Assembly: GCA_045646965.1 (NCBI GenBank) | Contig: JAZRLR010000013.1 | Coordinates: 11,150-75,149 of the forward strand | Length of the DNA stretch: 64,000 nt | Direction: 5' to 3' | From: HGM04593 sp045646965 | Lineage (GTDB): Bacteria; Bacteroidota; Bacteroidia; Bacteroidales; Bacteroidaceae | Part shown: piece by piece, positions 1-8,615 of the stretch | How the letters are laid out: each line of letters opens with the position of its first letter | Numbering within the stretch: the stretch's first letter is position 1 | Translations under genes and position numbers: made by a program | Notes under the pieces: model-generated | Told to the model about the DNA's origin: nothing | Seen by the model: the letters and a program-made list of their open reading frames with translations, nothing else | Databases searched by the model: none

Positions 1-320
1 GCCTGCGCGGCGACACGCTCTTCTTCCGCCTCTATGCGAGTCTCAAGGATAAGGGATGGGAGGAACCTGTGAATGAGGTCTTTCGCTATGACGAGGCTCC
101 CGATGTGAACTGCCGCATCCTCTCCTATAAGATGGATTGGGATATGATTATGAGCGAGCTCACCGAGGCAGAGCAGGCCGAAATTGTGAAGATAGACAGC
201 CTCACAAGCAATATCGCCATTGTGGTTGAGAAATGTAAAAAAGATGCCGACGGGCTCTATATCCCCGCAAAGGGCAGAACAAACGATTGGTTCAGGAATA
301 AGTTGTACAAAAGAAAATAA
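1..320 (+). CDS. C-terminal part of an unrecognised protein
   Basis: The reading frame is already open at base 3 and runs without a stop to the TAA at 318-320, so about 105 C-terminal residues of a longer gene are visible. The in-frame GTG at 69 is not needed as a start. The visible part is mixed charged/hydrophobic, has no membrane segment and ends in a basic tail (RNKLYKRK). It sits 29 bases before the YIP1 gene on the same strand and probably belongs to the same transcript as YIP1-smpB. I do not recognise the family and assign no function. Confidence 0.7.
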   Translation, partial: LRGDTLFFRLYASLKDKGWEEPVNEVFRYDEAPDVNCRILSYKMDWDMIMSELTEAEQAEIVKIDSLTSNIAIVVEKCKKDADGLYIPAKGRTNDWFRNKLYKRK

Positions 321-349
321 CTGCGATAGGCTTACAGGGCAAATATAAT

Positions 350-922
350 ATGGATTTTAAGAAAATGATAGATGTCGTTGTGCAGCTGCTCACGCAACCT
401 GCAAAGGCGTGGTGGTCCATCTCTCACAAAGGGAGCAGGAGTGCTATGCTCAACGGTTATCTTTATCCGCTTATAATGCTGTGCTGTCTGTCGTCGTTCC
501 TTGGCACTCTTTTTAAAAACGAACTCGGGTTCGAGAGCTTTTATTACGCTATGGTGAGAATGGGTGTGCTGTTTGCCACGCTGTTTTTTACATATCATCT
601 CTCGGCCTATTTCATTGCGAGAATATCTACAGCCTTTATGAAGGCCGAGTATGACCGCAAGCTCACCGACCTGCTCACGGGCTACTCTATGGTGGTGGTT
701 CTCTTGCTCGATATGTGTCTGGAGCTTTTCCCCAACTTCAGAATAATAGGCTGGATATTGCAATTCTACACGGTGAAGATTGTGTGGGACGGTGCCGCTG
801 TGCTGATGCGCATACCCGAGGACCGTCGTCTCGCCTATACGATGGCTGTGTCGCTTCTTGTGATAGTTGTGCCCATAGCCCTGGGATTTGTGATGTCGGA
901 ATTATCGACAAATTTAGGATAG
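350..922 (+). CDS. YIP1-family integral membrane protein
   Basis: A 190-residue protein with a short amphipathic N-terminus containing an LLTQPAKAWW-like motif, followed by about five hydrophobic segments (near residues 35-55, 68-92, 103-125, 128-150 and 162-185). This layout and the N-terminal TQPAKAW motif match the bacterial YIP1 family of inner membrane proteins, whose function is not established. It ends 4 bases before smpB, so the two are very likely co-transcribed. The family call rests on topology and motif similarity from memory; the function is unknown. Confidence 0.7.
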   Translation: MDFKKMIDVVVQLLTQPAKAWWSISHKGSRSAMLNGYLYPLIMLCCLSSFLGTLFKNELGFESFYYAMVRMGVLFATLFFTYHLSAYFIARISTAFMKAEYDRKLTDLLTGYSMVVVLLLDMCLELFPNFRIIGWILQFYTVKIVWDGAAVLMRIPEDRRLAYTMAVSLLVIVVPIALGFVMSELSTNLG

Positions 923-926
923 TTTT

Positions 927-1388
927 ATGGATAAGAAGATACCAAATATAAATATAAAGAACAAACGTGCCACGTTCGACTATATAATTACCGATACCTA
1001 CACGGCTGGAATTGTGCTCACGGGTACCGAGATTAAGTCGATACGTCTCTCAAAGGCGAGTCTCGTGGACACCTACTGCACCTTTATAAACGACGAGCTG
1101 TGGGTGAAGAATATGCATATAGCCGAGTATTTCTATGGCTCTTATAATAACCACGCGGCCCGACGCGACCGCAAGCTGCTGTTGCAGCGCAAGGAACTCG
1201 GCAAGCTGAAGCAGGCTGTGAAGAACCCCGGATTTACCATTGTGCCCACGCGCCTTTTTATAAACGAGAAGGGGCTTGCAAAGCTTGTGATAGGTTTGGC
1301 GCGAGGAAAGCACGAGTATGACAAGCGCGAGTCGCTCAAGGAGCGCGATGACAAGCGTGAGATGGATAGAATGAAGAGAAATTATTGA
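927..1388 (+). CDS. smpB: SsrA-binding protein SmpB
   Basis: SmpB binds tmRNA and delivers it to stalled ribosomes for trans-translation. The 153-residue product has the family's full length. The N-terminal beta-barrel begins with NKRATFDY and contains TGTEIKSIR and the GLAKLVIGLARGKHEYDKR block that contacts tmRNA, followed by the basic C-terminal tail (ERDDKREMDRMKRNY) that enters the decoding centre. The ATG at 927 follows the YIP1 stop by 4 bases. metH follows after 46 bases. tmRNA itself is not in this window. Confidence 0.97.
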   Translation: MDKKIPNINIKNKRATFDYIITDTYTAGIVLTGTEIKSIRLSKASLVDTYCTFINDELWVKNMHIAEYFYGSYNNHAARRDRKLLLQRKELGKLKQAVKNPGFTIVPTRLFINEKGLAKLVIGLARGKHEYDKRESLKERDDKREMDRMKRNY

Positions 1389-1434
1389 TATACCACAAGG
1401 GGCGGAGCATAGTGCCGCCCCGTGATGTTATAAT

Positions 1435-4218
1435 ATGGATTTAAGAGAAGAACTAAAGAAAAGAATACTCATACTCGACGGAGCTATGGGTACTATGATA
1501 CAGCGTCACTCGTTGCAGGAGGAGGATTTCCGTGGTGAGCTCTTTAAAGAGCACGATGTGCTGCTCAAGGGAAACAACGACCTGCTTGTGCTCACCCGCC
1601 CCGATGTGATAGGCTCCATACACGAGAAATATCTTGTGGCAGGTGCCGATATAATTGAGACCTGCACGTTCAATGCCAATAGAATTTCGCAGAGCGATTA
1701 CGCCTGCGAGGATTATTGCGTGCGTATGAACCTTGCGGCGGCAAAGCTGGCGCGTGAGGTGGCCGACAAATATTCCACACCCGAGAAACCCCGTTTCGTG
1801 GCGGGTTCGGTGGGCCCCACAAGTCGCTCCTGTTCTATGAGCCCCGAGGTGGAGAATCCTGCTTGCAGGAACCTTACCTTTGACACGCTTGCCGCTGCCT
1901 ATGTGGAGCAGATGACTGCGCTCATAAACGGCGGCGTGGATGCGCTGCTGTGCGAGACTATCTTTGACACTCTCAATGCAAAGGCGGCTATATATGCAGC
2001 CGAGGAGGCTATGAAGATTGCCGGTCGTGAAGTGCCCGTGATGCTCTCGTTCACGGTTGCCGACAGCAGCGGACGCATACTCTCGGGGCAGACGATAGAG
2101 GCTTTTACGGCATCGGTAATGAGCCGCAATATCCTCTCTATAGGTCTTAACTGCTCTTTCGGAGCAGGGCAGATGAAGCCTTTCATAAAACGCCTTGCCG
2201 AGATTGCCCCCTGTTACATTAGCGCCTATCCTAACGCCGGTCTTCCCAATGAACTTGGAATGTATGACCAGACACCTGCGCAGATGGCGGCTCTTGTAAA
2301 TGAATATGTAGAGGAGAGCATAGTAAATATCATCGGCGGCTGTTGTGGCACGACAAACGAGTATATAGCCGAGTATCCCGCACTTGTGGAGGGACGTGAG
2401 CCTCGCCGCCCCCGTCCTTACCCCACAGAAATGTGGCTCTCGGGCCTGGAGCGTCTGGTGGTGAACGGCGAGAGCAACTTCATAAACATAGGCGAGCGTT
2501 GCAACGTGGCAGGCTCTCGTAAGTTTCTACGTCTGATAAATGAGAAAAACTACACCGAGGCGTTGAAGATTGCACGCACACAGGTGGAGGACGGCGCGCA
2601 GGTGCTCGATATAAATATGGACGACGGTCTGCTCGATACAAAGGCCGAGATGGTGAATTTTCTCAATCTGCTTGCGGGCGAGCCCGACATTGCAGCCCGT
2701 CCCATTATGGTGGACTCTTCCGACTGGGAGGTGATACGCGCGGGACTCAAATGCTTGCAAGGACGTGCCATAGTGAACTCCATCTCTTTGAAAGAGGGTG
2801 AGGAACTCTTCCTCGCACGCGCTGCCGAGGCCAAGCGTTTGGGTGCCGCTGTCGTGGTTATGGCGTTCGACGAGAACGGGCAGGCCACCACATACGAAAG
2901 AAAGATAGAGGTGTGCGGTCGCGCCTTTTCATTGCTTGTCGATAAGCTGGGATACGAGCCGCACGATATAATATTCGACCCCAATATCCTTGCCGTGGCA
3001 ACGGGTATCGAGGATCACGCGGCTTATGCTCTCGATTTTATTCGCGCCTGTGCGTGGATAAAAGAGAACCTCAAAGGGGCACATATAAGCGGTGGAGTGA
3101 GCAACCTTTCGTTCTCGTTCCGCGGAAATAACTATGTGCGCGAGGCTATGCACGCGGTGTTCTTGTATCACGCAATCTCGGCAGGTATGGATATGGGTAT
3201 TGTGAACCCCCAGACATCGGTGCTTTACGAGGATATTCCCGCCGATGTGCGTGAGGCGATAGAAGATGTAATCTTTGCCCGTACTCCCGAGGCTACGGAG
3301 CGTCTCATTTCCGTTGCCGAGCAACTGAAAGGCAAGGAAGTGGGAGCGGCACATCACGCCGACTATGCGTGGCGCGCGGCTTCGGTGGAGGAGCGTCTCA
3401 AGATGGCTTTGCTCAAGGGCGTGGGTGATTTCCTCAATGAGGACATTGCAGAGGCCGTGGAGAAGTACAAGACTGCCATAGCTGTGATAAGCGGTCCTCT
3501 TATGGCGGGTATGAGCTATGTGGGAGAGCTCTTTGGTGCTGGAAAACTCTTCTTGCCGCAGGTGGTGAAGACTGCGAGAACTATGAAGCAGGCGGTGGCT
3601 GTTCTGCAGCCCCTCATAGAGAGTGACAAGAGTGCGCGAGAGACCTCGGCCGGGAAAATTCTCATTGCCACGGTAAAGGGCGACGTTCACGACATAGGAA
3701 AGAATATCGCGGGTGTGGTAATGGGCTGCAACGGCTACGATATAATAGACCTCGGTGTTATGGTGCCCTCGGAGACCATAGTCTCGGAGGCTGTGAAAAA
3801 CAATGTAGACATTGTGATTTTGAGTGGTCTCATAACTCCTTCGCTCGACGAGATGATTACCGTGGCACGTGAGTTGCAGGCGGCAGGTTGCACCATACCT
3901 ATGATGATTGCAGGTGCTACCACAAGCCCTATGCACACGGCATTGAAGATTGCCCCTGTGTACAACGCACCCGTGATACACGTTAAGGATGTGTCGCAGA
4001 ACGTGCTTGTCGCTGCAAAGCTCCTGGGTGACGAGGCGACACGCAAAGCGTATATAGACACGGTGAGGGCGGAGCAGCAGGCGCTGCGCGAGCAGGCCGC
4101 CGAGAAAGAGAGTGAGCGTCTGCGCACACTCGACGAGGCACGCGGCAACCGTCTCAACCTCTTTGCCGATGAGAAAGAGCACGGCGAGGGGTGTGACTGT
4201 GGTTTCTGCAAGCACTGA
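1435..4218 (+). CDS. metH: Cobalamin-dependent methionine synthase, short form without the reactivation domain
   Basis: Transfers a methyl group from 5-methyltetrahydrofolate to homocysteine through methylcobalamin. Domains in order: homocysteine-binding barrel with zinc ligands in GLNCSFG (about 237) and GGCCGT (about 300); pterin-binding barrel starting at NIGERCNVAGSR (about 351); four-helix cap (about 640-730); cobalamin domain with DVHDIGKN (about 750), whose His is the lower cobalt ligand. The protein is 927 residues against about 1,230 for E. coli MetH, so the C-terminal AdoMet-dependent reactivation domain is missing. The tail instead ends in a short Cys-rich stretch (GEGCDCGFCKH). 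No frameshift is seen, so the short form looks native. It follows smpB by 46 bases with no cobalamin riboswitch in that gap. Confidence 0.95.
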   Translation: MDLREELKKRILILDGAMGTMIQRHSLQEEDFRGELFKEHDVLLKGNNDLLVLTRPDVIGSIHEKYLVAGADIIETCTFNANRISQSDYACEDYCVRMNLAAAKLAREVADKYSTPEKPRFVAGSVGPTSRSCSMSPEVENPACRNLTFDTLAAAYVEQMTALINGGVDALLCETIFDTLNAKAAIYAAEEAMKIAGREVPVMLSFTVADSSGRILSGQTIEAFTASVMSRNILSIGLNCSFGAGQMKPFIKRLAEIAPCYISAYPNAGLPNELGMYDQTPAQMAALVNEYVEESIVNIIGGCCGTTNEYIAEYPALVEGREPRRPRPYPTEMWLSGLERLVVNGESNFINIGERCNVAGSRKFLRLINEKNYTEALKIARTQVEDGAQVLDINMDDGLLDTKAEMVNFLNLLAGEPDIAARPIMVDSSDWEVIRAGLKCLQGRAIVNSISLKEGEELFLARAAEAKRLGAAVVVMAFDENGQATTYERKIEVCGRAFSLLVDKLGYEPHDIIFDPNILAVATGIEDHAAYALDFIRACAWIKENLKGAHISGGVSNLSFSFRGNNYVREAMHAVFLYHAISAGMDMGIVNPQTSVLYEDIPADVREAIEDVIFARTPEATERLISVAEQLKGKEVGAAHHADYAWRAASVEERLKMALLKGVGDFLNEDIAEAVEKYKTAIAVISGPLMAGMSYVGELFGAGKLFLPQVVKTARTMKQAVAVLQPLIESDKSARETSAGKILIATVKGDVHDIGKNIAGVVMGCNGYDIIDLGVMVPSETIVSEAVKNNVDIVILSGLITPSLDEMITVARELQAAGCTIPMMIAGATTSPMHTALKIAPVYNAPVIHVKDVSQNVLVAAKLLGDEATRKAYIDTVRAEQQALREQAAEKESERLRTLDEARGNRLNLFADEKEHGEGCDCGFCKH

Positions 4219-4294
4219 TAACTATTTGGCCGGCAGGCTTGTTTGCAACAAAAAAGAACTTGAAAATTAAAAAAAAACATCAAAGTTTTGTACG

Positions 4295-6991
4295 ATGAGT
4301 GACTATAAAAAATATAAAGGGCTGACACAGGCCGAGGTGGAAGAGAGCAGAGCCAAATATGGCTGCAATGTGCTCACTCCGCCCGAGAAAGAGTCGCTGT
4401 GGAAGAAATTTCTTGAGAAGTTCGATGACCCCATAATAAAAATACTGCTTGCGGCGTGGGTGCTCTCAATGGTAATATCGGCAGTGCACTGCTGGGGCCC
4501 CGACCAAGCCGGCGTGCAGGCTTTCTTTGAGCCGCTCGGCATCTTTTTTGCAATACTTCTGGCGAGCACAATAGGCTTTGTGTTCGAGGTGAAGGCGGCA
4601 AAGGCTTTCGAGGTGCTCAACACCGTGAACGACGATGTGCAAGTGACCGTGGAGCGCGACGGCCGCATACAGCAGGTATCGCGCAAAGATATTGTGGTGG
4701 GTGATATAGTGCTGCTTGGCACAGGCGACGAGATACCCGCCGATGGTGTGCTCGTGGAGTCTGCTTCGTTGCAGGTAAACGAATCGACGCTGACAGGTGA
4801 GCCCGTGGTGACAAAGACCACCGTGGAGGCTGACTTTGACTCCGATGCTACATATCCCTCGAATAGGGTACTGCGCGGAACGACCGTCGTAGACGGCCAC
4901 GCGGTTATGTGCGTGGAGCTCGTGGGCGACGCCACAGAGAATGGCAAGGTGAACCGCGGAGCGCAGATAGAGAGCGATGTGGAGACTCCTTTGCAGATGC
5001 AGCTCAAAAAACTGGCCGATGTAATAAGCAAATTTGGTTATGCAGCGGCGGCGGTGAGTTTTTTGCTTCTTTTGTCGAAACTCTTCTTTGCCGACGAACC
5101 GCTCACTGCGATGGGCGTGGTGTCGGCTATGCTCAATAACTTTATGATTGCCGTGACGCTTATCGTGGTGTCGGTGCCCGAGGGGCTTCCTATGAGCGTT
5201 ACATTGAGCCTTGCGTTGAGTATGAACCGTATGCTCAAGGCAAATAACCTTGTGCGCAAGATGCACGCCTGCGAGACAATGGGTGCAACCACGGTGATAT
5301 GCACCGACAAGACTGGTACCCTCACGCAGAATATGATGCAGGTGCACGAGGTCAATTTTTTCACTCTAAAAGGTGGTGCCCTTGCCGACGATGAGGCCTC
5401 GCAACTGATTGCCGAGGGCATAGCGGCGAACTCCACTGCCAATCTCGACAAGGCTGGAGGTGTTACTAAAACCATAGGAAACCCCACCGAGGCTGCGCTT
5501 CTTCTGTGGCTCGACAAAACAGGAGTAGATTACGCGGCGTTGCGCGACGCCGCCGACGTTGTGAGCCGCCTCACCTTTTCTACCGAACGCAAATATATGG
5601 CTACGGTGGTAACTTCTCCCTCGCAGGGCAAGAGGGTGCTCTATGTGAAGGGCGCTCCCGAGATTGTGCTCGCTCTTTGCGAGAACGTGGCCTCGCCCGA
5701 CGGTGCATCGAAGGGTGTGGAGGAGAGCCGTGCCGCAATTGAGAACCGCCTCGCGGAATATCAGAGTATGGCGATGCGCACTCTGGGCTTCGCATATCAG
5801 ATTCTCGAGGAGGGCGACAGCGATGCGCCCTACAGCGACGGCACTCTTTGCAAGGATGTGAAACTTACGTTTGCAGGCTTTGTCGCCATATCAGACCCCG
5901 TGCGTGCCGATGTGCCCGAGGCTGTGCAGAGCTGTCTTGCCGCAGGCGTAGATGTGAAGATTGTTACGGGCGACACCCCGGGAACGGCGCGTGAAATTGC
6001 CCGACAGATAGGAATCTGTGATGCCTCACTCCCCGCCGATGCTGTGATAACAGGCCCCGACTTTGAGGCACTCACCGACGATGAGGCTGCGAAGCGTCTG
6101 GCAGGTCTCAAGGTTATGTGTCGCGCTCGTCCTATGGACAAGCAGAGGCTCGTGCGTCTGTTGCAGGAACAGGGTGCGGTGGTCGCAGTCACAGGCGACG
6201 GCACAAACGATGCCCCCGCGCTCAAGGCTGCGCAGGTGGGGCTCTCGATGGGTGACGGCACTTCTGTGGCCAAGGAGGCGAGCGATATCACCATAATAGA
6301 CAACTCTTTTGGTAGCATAACACAGGCTGTTATGTGGGGGCGTTCGCTCTACAAGAATATACAGCGTTTTTTGCTTTTCCAGCTCACAATAAATGTGGCG
6401 GCCTGCTTCATAGTGATGCTCGGCTCGCTTGTGGGCACGTCGTCGCCTCTCACAATTACGCAGATGCTGTGGGTGAATCTCATTATGGACACCTTTGCGG
6501 CGGCGGCTCTTGCTTCGTTGCCTCCCCACAAGTCGGTGATGAACGAGAAACCCCGCAAGAACAGCGATTTTATCATAACTCGCAGTATGGCGGCTAATAT
6601 TTTCGGCTATGCGCTGCTCTTTGTGGTGGTGCAGCTGGCTCTTCTGTTGCATTACTACAACGATGGAGTGCTCTCGCCTGTGGAGATGTCGAAATTTTTT
6701 ACAATTTTTGTGATGCTGCAATTCTGGAATATGTTTAACGCAAAGGCATATATGACAAAGGCCTCGGCTTTCAAAGGGCTTGCGGGCTCGGCTACTTTCC
6801 TTGCCGTGGCGCTGCTCATAGCGGCAGGTCAGTGGGCGATAGTGACATTTGGCGGCACAATGTTCAGCGTGGTGCCTCTCTCTGCCTCTGTGTGGTGCGA
6901 GATTGTTGTGGCGACCTCTTTGGTGCTCGTCGTGCCCGAAGTTGTTAAGGCTTTTAAGGCTTTGTATAAAAGATTTTCAAACAAATATTAA
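4295..6991 (+). CDS. P-type cation ATPase, calcium (PMCA/SERCA-like) type
   Basis: An 898-residue P2-type ATPase that should pump Ca2+ (possibly another divalent cation) out of the cytoplasm at the cost of ATP. Visible marks: the N-terminal cation-ATPase domain; actuator TGEP loop (LTGEPVVT, about 168); PEGLP in M4 (about 293); phosphorylation motif CTDKTGTLT (about 336); nucleotide domain KGAPE; hinge VTGDGTNDAPAL (about 631); and six C-terminal membrane segments. PEGLP rather than CPC or CPH excludes heavy-metal P1B pumps. The substrate is inferred from family resemblance. dedA follows after 17 bases and is probably co-transcribed. Confidence 0.9.
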   Translation: MSDYKKYKGLTQAEVEESRAKYGCNVLTPPEKESLWKKFLEKFDDPIIKILLAAWVLSMVISAVHCWGPDQAGVQAFFEPLGIFFAILLASTIGFVFEVKAAKAFEVLNTVNDDVQVTVERDGRIQQVSRKDIVVGDIVLLGTGDEIPADGVLVESASLQVNESTLTGEPVVTKTTVEADFDSDATYPSNRVLRGTTVVDGHAVMCVELVGDATENGKVNRGAQIESDVETPLQMQLKKLADVISKFGYAAAAVSFLLLLSKLFFADEPLTAMGVVSAMLNNFMIAVTLIVVSVPEGLPMSVTLSLALSMNRMLKANNLVRKMHACETMGATTVICTDKTGTLTQNMMQVHEVNFFTLKGGALADDEASQLIAEGIAANSTANLDKAGGVTKTIGNPTEAALLLWLDKTGVDYAALRDAADVVSRLTFSTERKYMATVVTSPSQGKRVLYVKGAPEIVLALCENVASPDGASKGVEESRAAIENRLAEYQSMAMRTLGFAYQILEEGDSDAPYSDGTLCKDVKLTFAGFVAISDPVRADVPEAVQSCLAAGVDVKIVTGDTPGTAREIARQIGICDASLPADAVITGPDFEALTDDEAAKRLAGLKVMCRARPMDKQRLVRLLQEQGAVVAVTGDGTNDAPALKAAQVGLSMGDGTSVAKEASDITIIDNSFGSITQAVMWGRSLYKNIQRFLLFQLTINVAACFIVMLGSLVGTSSPLTITQMLWVNLIMDTFAAAALASLPPHKSVMNEKPRKNSDFIITRSMAANIFGYALLFVVVQLALLLHYYNDGVLSPVEMSKFFTIFVMLQFWNMFNAKAYMTKASAFKGLAGSATFLAVALLIAAGQWAIVTFGGTMFSVVPLSASVWCEIVVATSLVLVVPEVVKAFKALYKRFSNKY

Positions 6992-7008
6992 TATAACGAC
7001 AAAAAATT

Positions 7009-7647
7009 ATGGAATCTGTTGCTTTGATAGAGTGGTGCCTCGAGCACCTCAATTACTGGACAATCACCTTTTTGATGGCGATTGAGAGTTCTTTTATTCC
7101 CTTCCCCTCCGAGGTGGTTGTGCCTCCTGCTGCGTGGCTTGCCGCTGACGCCGAGAGTGGTCTCAATGTCTACCTTGTGGTTTTCTTTGCCACGCTGGGA
7201 GCTATGGTGGGTGCATTGATAAACTACCTGCTTGCTTTGTGGCTCGGCCGTCCCATTATCTACAAATTTGCAAACAGTCGCTTCGGACATATGTGTCTCA
7301 TAGACGAGCCTGCCGTTAAAAAGGCCGAAGAGTACTTTGAGAAACGTGGTGCGGCATCTACTTTCATCGGCCGTCTCATCCCCGCGGTGCGTCAGCTTAT
7401 ATCTATCCCCGCAGGTCTTGCGCGTATGAAGATGAGCACATTCCTTATTTTCACCGCTCTGGGTGCAGGTATATGGAATGCTGTGCTTGCCGCTCTCGGA
7501 TGGTATCTCTCAAAGGTGCCCGGCATAGAGACAAAAGAGCAACTCATTGAGAAGGTTACCGTTTACAGCCACGAAATTGGTTATTGCTTCATTGCGCTTG
7601 GAGCGTTTATCGTGGCTTACCTTATATATAAAGGGTGGAAAAAATAA
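7009..7647 (+). CDS. DedA/SNARE-associated family membrane protein
   Basis: A 212-residue inner membrane protein of the DedA family, members of which are implicated in lipid carrier flipping and membrane homeostasis. The sequence shows the FPSEVVVPPAAWLA segment (the conserved E-[VI]-[VI]-P re-entrant region), the FxGRLIPAVRQLISIPAG motif typical of the family (about 125-143), and membrane helices at both ends of the protein. Length is normal for the family. It ends just before a bidirectional terminator at 7671-7703. The exact lipid substrate cannot be read from sequence. Confidence 0.88.
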   Translation: MESVALIEWCLEHLNYWTITFLMAIESSFIPFPSEVVVPPAAWLAADAESGLNVYLVVFFATLGAMVGALINYLLALWLGRPIIYKFANSRFGHMCLIDEPAVKKAEEYFEKRGAASTFIGRLIPAVRQLISIPAGLARMKMSTFLIFTALGAGIWNAVLAALGWYLSKVPGIETKEQLIEKVTVYSHEIGYCFIALGAFIVAYLIYKGWKK

Positions 7648-7670
7648 AAGAATCGAATTTCTACATAGAA

Positions 7671-7703
7671 AAATCCCGTTTGAGACAATCTCAAACGGGA
7701 TTT
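7671..7703. terminator. Bidirectional Rho-independent terminator
   Basis: Perfect 15-bp inverted repeat (arms 7671-7685 and 7689-7703, loop CAA) between the convergent dedA and SIMPL genes. The A-rich left edge and T-rich right edge give a U-tract in both directions. Confidence 0.9.
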
Positions 7704-7718
7704 CCTTTTGTATGTGGG

Positions 7719-8405
7719 TTACCGCAGGGCGTAATCGATAGTTGTTACTACACGCACCTTTTTTATCTGCGGGGTTACATCGCCGCTTGTGATGCTGAAC
7801 TGCCCCTGGTTGGCTTTGCGTATGTCGCCGAGCTTGCTCTGCGAGTCTTCGGCAAATTTCTGTGCCACGGCGCGGGCGTTGCGTGTGGCTTCTTCAATCA
7901 TTATGGGCTTGAGTTCGTTGAGCTTGGTAAACTCGAATCGTGTCTGGTAGTTATAGTCGGTTGTGATAGCGATATTCATCTTCATAAGCTCTACCTGCTT
8001 CTGCATAAGGGCGAGGACATTGTCTACCTGCGACGATATTACTGTGATTACCGCTTCGGCCTTATAGCGGTATTTTATCTCGTTGCTGCTGTAGTTGTCG
8101 GCCATACGGTCGCGCACCTGCGGCGCCGAAATTATTATCTCGTCGTCGCTTATGCCGTTGCTTTTAAGAAAAGATGTTATGGAGCGGCTGTTATTTTCCA
8201 TCTCTTTGTATAGCTGTTGCAGGTCGTTGTTTACGCATTTGTATGGCAGATACCACACCACGCGGTCGGCTTTCACCTCGCGCTCGGCAAGGCCTTTGAC
8301 GGTGACAAAACGGTCGCGGTCGGCAAAATTGTCGATACCTGCTTTAATAAATAAACCTAAAATAATGATTCCTGCCGATAACAGGGCTGCGCTGATTGTT
8401 TTCAT
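7719..8405 (-). CDS. SIMPL (DUF541) domain periplasmic protein
   Basis: A 228-residue protein with an uncleaved-looking N-terminal hydrophobic segment (about 5-25), then a SIMPL/DUF541 domain beginning at RFVTVKGLAEREVKADRV and ending in the typical KVRVVTTIDYALR strand. SIMPL proteins are exported or periplasmic proteins of the BP26/OMP28 type; their molecular role is poorly defined. It reads leftward into the shared terminator and is divergent from aspA. The start ATG at 8405 lies about 30 bases downstream of a good -33/-7 promoter. Confidence 0.85.
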   Translation of the reverse strand: MKTISAALLSAGIIILGLFIKAGIDNFADRDRFVTVKGLAEREVKADRVVWYLPYKCVNNDLQQLYKEMENNSRSITSFLKSNGISDDEIIISAPQVRDRMADNYSSNEIKYRYKAEAVITVISSQVDNVLALMQKQVELMKMNIAITTDYNYQTRFEFTKLNELKPIMIEEATRNARAVAQKFAEDSQSKLGDIRKANQGQFSITSGDVTPQIKKVRVVTTIDYALR

Positions 8406-8436
8406 ATTATTTGGTGATTATTTGTGTACAACGCTG

Positions 8437-8468
8437 CTAAAGTATATAAATATTGTACTTTTGTCAAT
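8437..8468 (-). promoter_or_regulatory. Promoter of the SIMPL gene
   Basis: On the minus strand, ATTG (8468-8465), a 20-base spacer, then TACTTTAG (8444-8437): one mismatch each to the Bacteroidota consensus TTTG-N20-TAnnTTTG. It lies about 30 bases before the start codon. Confidence 0.6.
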
Positions 8469-8511
8469 ATTTGAACCGAATTTATGCTTTTTTAAAATAA
8501 AAATCTGCTCA

Positions 8512-8546
8512 ATTGCATAAAAAAGATAATTAATTTATATCTTCGC
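8512..8546 (+). promoter_or_regulatory. Promoter of aspA
   Basis: ATTG at 8512-8515 and a -7 box TATCTTCGC at 8538-8546, separated by 22 bases. The same nine-base -7 box precedes nadC and queA in this window. A leader of about 60 bases follows. Confidence 0.55.
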
Positions 8547-8615
8547 AGTTGGTATTGCGGCTTTTGCCTTGCAGTGCATTTAACTTAATTATGAAAATAT
8601 AAAAAACAGAATATA

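Noticed and set aside
1389..1434. Possible cobalamin riboswitch before metH
   Set aside because: The gap is only 46 bases, too short for the aptamer, and metH appears co-transcribed with smpB.
2929..4215. 428-codon open frame on the minus strand inside metH
   Set aside because: It is a shadow of the metH reading frame: its product is rich in His, Arg and Leu with no domain, while the plus-strand product has full MetH motifs.
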